Assembly: GCF_030816115.1 (NCBI RefSeq)
Contig: NZ_JAUSXQ010000001.1
Location: forward strand, 124,001 to 188,000
Source: Chryseobacterium sp. W4I1
GTDB taxonomy: Bacteria; Bacteroidota; Bacteroidia; Flavobacteriales; Weeksellaceae
DNA length: 64,000 bases
Direction of reading: 5' to 3'
In this document: one piece after another, positions 57,778 to 64,000 of the stretch
How positions within the stretch are numbered: position 1 is the first letter of the stretch
Layout: the number at the start of each line of letters is the position of its first letter
The notes under the pieces: generated by a model
Database searches by the model: none
Told to the model about the DNA's origin: nothing
What the model saw: the letters and a program-made list of their open reading frames with translations, nothing else
Made by a program: the position numbers and the translations under genes

Positions 57778-60438
57778 ATGTCCGAAAAAGAACGACTTTC
57801 AGATATTTCATGGAAAAAATGGGGTCCATATGTCAGCAACCGGGAATGGGGGCTTGTCCGTGAAGATTATAGCGAAAATGGAGATGCTTGGAATTACACC
57901 ACCCATGACACCGCTGAAGCCAAAGCTTACCGTTGGGGTGAAGAAGGCATTTGTGGGATTTGCGATGATCTCCAGAAGCTCGTTTTTTCTATAGGATTCT
58001 GGAACAGAAAAGATAAGATGGTGAAAGAGCGGTTCTTTGGTCTCACCAACGGACAGGGAAACCACGGCGAAGATGTCAAGGAATATTTTTACTATCTGGA
58101 TTCCACACCTACGCATTCTTACATGAAGATGCTGTATAAATATCCGCAGAATGCTTTTCCTTACGAGGAACTTTTAAAAACCAATGCCCAAAGAAGCAAG
58201 AATGAAGCTGAATATGAGCTTATCGATACCGGAATCTTTGACCAAAATGAATATTTTGACATCTTTATAGAATATGCCAAAAAAAGCGAACATGATATTC
58301 TGGTTAAATTAACAATTATCAATAAATCTGAAAAAGAGGCTCCTCTTGTCATACTTCCGACTGTATGGTTCAGAAATACCTGGAATTGGGGCTATGATGA
58401 CTATAAGCCTGAACTGGACAGTGAAGACGCAGAGCACATCACGGTAAGGCATAAAGATCTTGAAATTAAAAATATATATGCAAAACAGTCTCTAAAAACA
58501 CTGTTCTGTAATAACGAAACTAATACTGAAAAGCTCTATCAATCAGCTAATGAATCAAGATATTGTAAAAATGGGATCAATGATTTTGTTATTAATGGCA
58601 ACTCACAAGCCGTAAATCCTAAAGGAACCGGAACCAAAGCTTCTTTTTTTATTGATGAAACCTTAAAAGCAGGAGAATCAAAAATTTTTGAATTCAGAAT
58701 TACAGACAAAGATCTGAAAGGCCCGTTTGCTGATTTTGATGAGACTTTTGTACTGAGAAAAAAGGAAGCGGATGATTTTTATGCTGAAATTCAAAATGGG
58801 ATAAAATCAGAAGATGAAAAAATGGTTCAGCGGCAAGCGTTTGCGGGAATGCTTTGGAATAAAATGTTTTACCATTACAATGTAGAAAAATGGCTCAAAG
58901 GTGATCCTGCCGAAATGCCACCTCCGAAATCCCGGGAAAATATCAGAAATTACGACTGGAAACATCTCAACAATGAGCATATCATTTCAATGCCTGATAA
59001 ATGGGAATATCCCTGGTATGCGACATGGGATTTAGCATTTCATACCATCAGTTTTTCACTCATAGACCCTGATTTTGCAAAATATCAGCTAAAACTTTTC
59101 CTGTTTGAGTGGTATATGCATCCCAACGGGCAGCTTCCTGCTTATGAATGGAATTTCAGTGATGTAAATCCTCCTGTTCATGCATGGGCTGTATTCAGAG
59201 TCTTTAAGATTGATGAGTATATTAAAGGAAAACCGGATATTCAGTTTTTAGAAAGTGCTTTTCAAAAGTTGCTCATGAATTTTACCTGGTGGGTAAATAA
59301 AAAAGACAGTAATGGCAATAATATTTTTGAAGGAGGCTTTTTAGGGCTTGATAATATTGGCGTTTTTGACCGAAATACCACACTTCCGAACGGAGAACAG
59401 CTGGAACAGTCTGATGGAACAAGCTGGATGGCCATGTTTGCCCTGAATATGATGAGAATAGCTCTAGAACTGGCGCTTTATAACAATGTTTATGAGGAAA
59501 TGGCGATGAAATTCTTTGAACATTTTCTTTCCATAGCGAACTCACTGGATAATATGGGAGATGAGAACTTCAGTCTTTGGGATGAGGAAGATGAATTTTT
59601 CTATGATGCGATTAATTCCAATGACGGAAATCATATGTATTTAAGATTAAGAACCATTGTGGGACTGATCCCAATGTTTGCCGTTGAGGTTATTGATGAT
59701 GAAATGATCGAAAAGCTGCCTAATTTTAAGAAAAGAATGAAATGGGTTCTTGAAAATAAACCTGAATTAGCCTCTCTTGTATCAAGATGGGAAGTGAAAG
59801 GGCAGGATTCTAAACATCTCCTTTCACTGCTTCGCGGGCATCGTTTGAAAAGACTTTTAAAAAGAATGCTGAATCCTGAAGAATTTTTAAGCGACTACGG
59901 AATTCGGGCATTATCTAAAGAATATGAAAAGAATCCTTATACTTTAAACTTAAACGGAATAGATTACAATGTAAAGTATACACCGGCAGAAAGTGACAGC
60001 GGACTTTTTGGAGGAAACAGCAACTGGCGCGGACCGATCTGGTTTCCCATCAACTTTCTTATCATTGAAAGCCTTCAGCGGTTTTTCTTCTACTACAGTC
60101 CCGATTTTTTAGTAGAATATCCTACCGGAAGCGGAAACTTTTCTAATCTGGATCAGATTGCAGATGCTTTAAGCAAAAGATTATCCACAATCTTTTTAAA
60201 GGACGAAAAAGGGAGACGTCCTGTAAATGGGCAATACGAGAGATTTCAAACCGATCCTGATTTTAAGGATTATATTTTATTCTATGAATACTTTCACGGC
60301 GACAACGGGAGAGGGGTAGGAGCTTCACACCAAACAGGATGGACAGGTCTGATCGCAAAAATTTTACAACCAAGATTTTCAAAAAAAGAAATTGCAGAAT
60401 CCGAAACGGAAATGCCAGGAGAAGCGAAGCATAAATAA
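57778..60438 (+). CDS. MGH1/GH63-type glycoside hydrolase
   Basis: 886 aa from ATG 57778; the upstream TTG adds only repeat-derived residues. No signal peptide. An N-terminal beta-rich domain (about 1-340) precedes an (alpha/alpha)6 barrel: PWYATWDLAFHTISFSLIDPDFAKYQL, GQLPAYEWNFSDVNPPVHAWAVF and SGLFGGNSNWRGPIWFPINFLIIESL, with C-terminal GDNGRGVGASHQTGWTGLIAKI, are typical of GH63 and mannosylglycerate-hydrolase-like enzymes. Likely a cytoplasmic glucosidase acting on a glucoside or compatible solute. Confidence 0.88.
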   Translation: MSEKERLSDISWKKWGPYVSNREWGLVREDYSENGDAWNYTTHDTAEAKAYRWGEEGICGICDDLQKLVFSIGFWNRKDKMVKERFFGLTNGQGNHGEDVKEYFYYLDSTPTHSYMKMLYKYPQNAFPYEELLKTNAQRSKNEAEYELIDTGIFDQNEYFDIFIEYAKKSEHDILVKLTIINKSEKEAPLVILPTVWFRNTWNWGYDDYKPELDSEDAEHITVRHKDLEIKNIYAKQSLKTLFCNNETNTEKLYQSANESRYCKNGINDFVINGNSQAVNPKGTGTKASFFIDETLKAGESKIFEFRITDKDLKGPFADFDETFVLRKKEADDFYAEIQNGIKSEDEKMVQRQAFAGMLWNKMFYHYNVEKWLKGDPAEMPPPKSRENIRNYDWKHLNNEHIISMPDKWEYPWYATWDLAFHTISFSLIDPDFAKYQLKLFLFEWYMHPNGQLPAYEWNFSDVNPPVHAWAVFRVFKIDEYIKGKPDIQFLESAFQKLLMNFTWWVNKKDSNGNNIFEGGFLGLDNIGVFDRNTTLPNGEQLEQSDGTSWMAMFALNMMRIALELALYNNVYEEMAMKFFEHFLSIANSLDNMGDENFSLWDEEDEFFYDAINSNDGNHMYLRLRTIVGLIPMFAVEVIDDEMIEKLPNFKKRMKWVLENKPELASLVSRWEVKGQDSKHLLSLLRGHRLKRLLKRMLNPEEFLSDYGIRALSKEYEKNPYTLNLNGIDYNVKYTPAESDSGLFGGNSNWRGPIWFPINFLIIESLQRFFFYYSPDFLVEYPTGSGNFSNLDQIADALSKRLSTIFLKDEKGRRPVNGQYERFQTDPDFKDYILFYEYFHGDNGRGVGASHQTGWTGLIAKILQPRFSKKEIAESETEMPGEAKHK

Positions 60439-60506
60439 GCTGGCAGCCAGAGGAGGTGTTGGGAGTTAGTTTTGAACCGAATAATTTCTCTCAATTATTA
60501 TAACAA

Positions 60507-61193
60507 TTACTCAAAAATCTGCTGAATCACTTCCAACGAGGCAGGTATTTTAAAATCTGTAATATGATAATGATAGTATACGAGAAGGCTGTCCAGGAAA
60601 TCCTTACGCTGTGAAGAGTGAATTTTTGTTGTATAAAGATCTTGCGAAGAAACAGCTGTTTTCCATAGAGCAGATATATCTTCCGTGAACAATTGGTGTG
60701 CTGGAAGAGAAGAGAACATTCCTGTTTCTGGATCTAAATATTTTCCGTCATTGACCAATGGAGCAACTCCCTGAATTTTTAATACTGTAATTAAAAAAAG
60801 CAGGTGACATTGGTAGTTTTTGCTTGTCAGTTCATTGACAAACTCATCAATACTGTAGAAGAGAACCGGGTTTTTGTTTTCATGCCTCAAAACCTGGTTC
60901 AGGAAATCTGAAATAAAGAATATCACAGTATTCGCTTTGATATCCATATAGGTATCATGACTTTTTACCAGCTCAAATTTTGATACTGAAGGTATTCCGT
61001 TACCTCTTGTGGGATTAATGGTAAAACTGAGCATGCTTAAAGGCTGAAGCAGAGCTTTCTTTTTATTTCTTTTAGAATAGATACCCTTTACGAAATAGGT
61101 CTGAAAGCCTTCCTCTTCTGTAAAACAATGCAAAACTGCATCATTTTCGCCATATTTTATGAATGATAATAAAAATCCGTTTTGTAAATTCAT
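60507..61193 (-). CDS. recO: DNA repair protein RecO
   Basis: 228 aa. N-terminal OB fold (NGFLLSFIKYGENDAVLHCFTEEEGFQTYFVKGI), then a helical C-terminal domain (FFISDFLNQVLRHENKNPVLFYSIDEFVNEL). RecO helps RecR load RecA onto SSB-coated DNA. Some bacterial RecO proteins have a zinc site, but no CxxC pair is visible here. The start codon overlaps the end of the porZ-like gene by one base. Confidence 0.88.
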   Translation of the reverse strand: MNLQNGFLLSFIKYGENDAVLHCFTEEEGFQTYFVKGIYSKRNKKKALLQPLSMLSFTINPTRGNGIPSVSKFELVKSHDTYMDIKANTVIFFISDFLNQVLRHENKNPVLFYSIDEFVNELTSKNYQCHLLFLITVLKIQGVAPLVNDGKYLDPETGMFSSLPAHQLFTEDISALWKTAVSSQDLYTTKIHSSQRKDFLDSLLVYYHYHITDFKIPASLEVIQQIFE

Positions 61194-63454
61194 TAATTAA
61201 CCACAGCTATTTTTGCGGTAGCCTTATCTGATCCGTCTTCATTAGTCATCAATACGAAATAAATACCTGAAGCCACTCTGTTACCTTTCATATTATTAAG
61301 GTCCCATTCATAATAACCACCTCTGGCTACAGCAGAGTGTATTACATTTCCTGCTGCATCAGTGATTCTGATATTTGTTTTTTCCGCAAGTCCTTTAATG
61401 GTCACTTTTCCTTTAAAGTTGGAATAAACTACAGGATTAGGATAGGCCACTACGTTTCCGAAGTTGGCATTGACATCTCCAACATCTCCCTGGTAAGCTA
61501 CAATGCCATTAAATGTGACAAAGTAAACTTTCCCTGTTTTTCTATCTACTTTAATATCGGTGACGGAATTGGTTGGAAGAGGTGAATTTTCTTTCGTAAA
61601 GTGCTTGATGGTCTTCTGGCCATCAGAGGAAAGGTAATATACGCCGCCGCCATCTATAGATAGCCATTTATAGTCTCCTGCATCTACTTCTATTTGCAGA
61701 ACCTGAGCATCCCTGAAAAGCTCCTCTCCAATTCCGCCTTGTTCTATAATGATTGGCTCCACTTTTGGATCTGGATCTTTGATTGTAGCAGCTGCATTGG
61801 TCATTATCCTTAGGCCGCTGTCTGTACCTATCCAAGCATCTCCGGATTTATCAAAAGCTACAGAAAGTGTTCCTCTTGAATTTCCTGCAAGCCCATTAGC
61901 GTCACTTAATATATAGTCTGTGTCGTCAGAAAGGTTTGTGGCATTTTTATAATCGTATGTGACAAAATTATTGGTTCTTGGAGTAGGAATCCAAAGCATA
62001 TTTTCATGATAGATTGGTTTTTGAATACCATCACTTGTTATCCCAAACTTTTTGATGACAAAATCATCAGCTGCTCTGTCATAAATACCTATTGAAGGAC
62101 TTCCGTAGTTGAAACCGAAAGAAACAAACAGATTATTCTGAGGATCACTTGCAAAACCTACCGGACGGTGTGAATAATCACCGGGAGATCCTAAATTATA
62201 ACTCTTAACGAAATCAAAATCTTTAGTGCCTGAATTGTATTTCATTTTATAGACTCCTTGAGCAGTTATCGTATAATTTGTGAAAAATAACTCGCTGTTG
62301 TCTGCCGGATTAAACACGGCATCCATTACATTGATTGGAGCGGTAGTTGTTGAAAAGAAAGAAGGACGCATCCATTCAGTGCCATTAAAATAATAGAAAC
62401 CTGGTTTTTTAGGATTTTGAGCAGGTTGATTATATCTGTTTTCTCTTGACCCTGCTGAAACCAGCATCTGATTATTATCATACAGATTAATACTACTGGA
62501 AGAATTTGAATAGGGACCTGATGGCTTGTAAGTAGTACCACTTTCTTCTTTTATTCCGGATAATATGGTTCCTCCATATATTTTTCCACTAACGGTAATC
62601 GCAGTGTTGCAGTCTTCTCCTAAACTTACTGCCCCTGTAGATATTCCGTTTAAACCAAATGTATAGATTCTGTTGTCTGTTACTACGATACTGTTTGGTG
62701 TTAAAACAATATCCTGAATGTTCCCAAAAGCTGCAGGAAGCGGTGTTCCTGTTCCATTGTTGTAGATGAATGCAGAGGTTGCAGAAGAATAAATAAGAGA
62801 TGAAGCTTCTGAATCAATATGTTTGAAAGATCCGGGTATTTCTGTTGTCCATGTAGAGAATACAGGAAATGTAGTGTTCATTTCGTGGGTTTTCAGACCG
62901 GTATTGGTTACAGAATACACCTTATTACCTAAAATAGTCGCTTCATTACTTGCTTCGTATACTCCGCCCGTAGTAAAGAATGCAGAATCTCCGAATTCTT
63001 TTTTATTTAAATTAAATATGGAAACTCCATAACCTACAGAAATTACAGCCTGATTCCCTGTAATGGAAATATGATTAATTTTTTTACTTCCATTATAACC
63101 CGTTGCAATAGGAATATCAACAATATATTTGATCTCCTGTGGGGTCACGACATCCATAGAACCATTCTCATAACCTATCACAGCTATTTTGGTCTGTGGA
63201 TCATAATCGAAGGCAGATATGCTGATATCATGGAGACCGTTGGCTTTTGACAGCTTTGTAATCTCTCCTGTTGAGATTGTATAGTAGAATATCCCGTTTT
63301 CTGTGGCAGCGATTATTTTCCCATTGTCTTCCTTCATGGCTAAGACATTATTGTAGGAAAAAAGATCCGTCCATTTTTTTGATGAAATGACCTGCGCATT
63401 CGTGAACTGCAGGGATGCTAAAATACCAAGAGAAATTAAAGAGAGTTTTTTCAT
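61193..63454 (-). CDS. porZ: PorZ-like two-component-type beta-propeller protein (type IX secretion)
   Basis: 753 aa with signal peptide MKKLSLISLGILASLQFTNAQ. Two seven-bladed-type propeller regions (segments such as GKIIAATENGIFYY and KSGDAWIGTDSGLRIM) are followed by a C-terminal Ig-like domain with PNPVVYSNFKGKVTIKGL and YEWDLNNMKGNRVASGIYFVLM, as in T9SS cargo-type domains. PorZ sits on the cell surface and delivers anionic LPS to the sortase. Linkage to recO is usual in Flavobacteriia. Confidence 0.87.
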   Translation of the reverse strand: MKKLSLISLGILASLQFTNAQVISSKKWTDLFSYNNVLAMKEDNGKIIAATENGIFYYTISTGEITKLSKANGLHDISISAFDYDPQTKIAVIGYENGSMDVVTPQEIKYIVDIPIATGYNGSKKINHISITGNQAVISVGYGVSIFNLNKKEFGDSAFFTTGGVYEASNEATILGNKVYSVTNTGLKTHEMNTTFPVFSTWTTEIPGSFKHIDSEASSLIYSSATSAFIYNNGTGTPLPAAFGNIQDIVLTPNSIVVTDNRIYTFGLNGISTGAVSLGEDCNTAITVSGKIYGGTILSGIKEESGTTYKPSGPYSNSSSSINLYDNNQMLVSAGSRENRYNQPAQNPKKPGFYYFNGTEWMRPSFFSTTTAPINVMDAVFNPADNSELFFTNYTITAQGVYKMKYNSGTKDFDFVKSYNLGSPGDYSHRPVGFASDPQNNLFVSFGFNYGSPSIGIYDRAADDFVIKKFGITSDGIQKPIYHENMLWIPTPRTNNFVTYDYKNATNLSDDTDYILSDANGLAGNSRGTLSVAFDKSGDAWIGTDSGLRIMTNAAATIKDPDPKVEPIIIEQGGIGEELFRDAQVLQIEVDAGDYKWLSIDGGGVYYLSSDGQKTIKHFTKENSPLPTNSVTDIKVDRKTGKVYFVTFNGIVAYQGDVGDVNANFGNVVAYPNPVVYSNFKGKVTIKGLAEKTNIRITDAAGNVIHSAVARGGYYEWDLNNMKGNRVASGIYFVLMTNEDGSDKATAKIAVVN

Positions 63455-63455
63455 A

Positions 63456-64000
63456 TTATGCGGTTATACTGCTGTCTATTGCCTGGTTATTCCAGGAAAT
63501 ATGCTTTACGTTTTTATTTGCGTCGAAGTAAAAATCTATTCTGCCCAGAAGAAGACCCGCCCATCCGACTTGATTTACCAGAACATTTTTACCCTGTCTG
63601 TTGGTGAAGGTTTGAGGTTCAGGTAAGAAAGTATGGGTATGCCCACCTAAGATAATATCAATATTTTCCGTTTTGGCAGCCAGAATTTTATCACTTATTT
63701 TATTAGGTTCGTCTTTGTAATCGTAGCCGATATGAGAAAGGCAGATCACAAGATCACATTTTTGTTCGTTTTTCAGGAAATTGGAATAATGCTGTGCCAC
63801 ATCTACAGGATCTGAGTATACAGTTTCTCCGTATTGTTTTTTACCGACAAGACCGTCCAGCTGGATACCCACTCCAAAAATTCCTACTTTTATTCCGTTT
63901 TTGTTAAAAATCTTATACTGTGACGTTTTTCCGTCCAGTACTGTATTTTTGAAATCGTAATTTGAGCAGATAAAAGGGAACTTCGCATTCGGTAGTACCT
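63456..64000 (-). CDS. Metallophosphatase / 5'-nucleotidase-like protein, truncated by the window edge
   Basis: Only the C-terminal 181 residues or so are inside the window; the frame is open to 64000. LVICLSHIGYDY and IILGGHTHTFLPEP carry the metal-binding His residues of calcineurin-like phosphoesterases, the latter being the GGHTH motif of 5'-nucleotidases. The C terminus (AGLLLGRIDFYFD) closes the domain. It ends 1 bp before the porZ-like gene, so it is transcribed in the same operon. Substrate unknown. Confidence 0.85.
   Translation of the reverse strand, partial: VLPNAKFPFICSNYDFKNTVLDGKTSQYKIFNKNGIKVGIFGVGIQLDGLVGKKQYGETVYSDPVDVAQHYSNFLKNEQKCDLVICLSHIGYDYKDEPNKISDKILAAKTENIDIILGGHTHTFLPEPQTFTNRQGKNVLVNQVGWAGLLLGRIDFYFDANKNVKHISWNNQAIDSSITA

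Overview
The window looks like chromosome of a Bacteroidota/Flavobacteriia member, most likely Chryseobacterium or a close Weeksellaceae relative. The reasons are AT-rich DNA, promoters of the TTG / TAnnTTTG type, a PorZ-like type IX secretion gene beside recO, a tandem helix-turn-helix pair I associate with Chryseobacterium, and short dispersed palindromic intergenic repeats. The genus call is inference.

Layout. (1) 0.2-7.8 kb: six tightly overlapping genes forming a MoxR AAA+ / vWA-beta-propeller conflict-type system with a membrane arm. (2) 7.9-10.9 kb: two tiny ORFs with strong hairpins, then an array of 15 tRNA or tRNA-like genes of mostly different specificities, separated by palindromic spacers. 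(3) 11-16.4 kb: RNA-repair-type genes (RNase H-like, cyclic-phosphate-type receiver, DinB, Rnl2-type RNA ligase, RNase Z-like hydrolase, DEDDh exonuclease, GHKL ATPase). The ligase and GHKL genes carry frameshifts. (4) 16.5-18.9 kb: a noncoding RNA with circularly permuted tRNA-like modules, then a slipin (SPFH/band-7) gene. (5) 19.1-23.8 kb: a decayed and a frameshifted DUF6493-like gene plus a SWIM zinc-finger gene. (6) 24.6-28.3 kb: a Ro60 (TROVE-vWA) gene, a HEPN-like gene, and an array of YrlA-like Y RNA units of about 150 nt built from T-arm / acceptor hairpin / D-arm modules alternating with a repeated motif. (7) 28.4-33.9 kb: HTH pair, SulP transporter, and an EF-G paralogue behind a leader peptide and terminator hairpin. 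(8) 34-40.3 kb: a Ter cluster (HAD, phosphoribosyltransferase, TerD, TelA, unknown, TerD, TerC). (9) 40.4-64 kb: mostly housekeeping and accessory metabolism (catalase-like, FKBP, Rrf2 regulon, M23 peptidase, GpsA, flavin enzymes, Mqo, nucleotidyltransferase, GMC oxidoreductase, SDR, GH63-type hydrolase, RecO, PorZ, a truncated metallophosphatase).

The most notable structure is that parts 2-6 look like one RNA-damage and RNA-repair island. A shared palindrome, TRCGYA-N7-TGCGYA, sits at the same distance (12 nt) upstream of a CTTTG -7 box at three promoters: the slipin-linked RNA, Ro60, and the Y RNA array. A weaker version precedes the DinB-ligase operon. This suggests a common regulator not encoded by any gene I can name here. 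No RtcB ligase is in the window.
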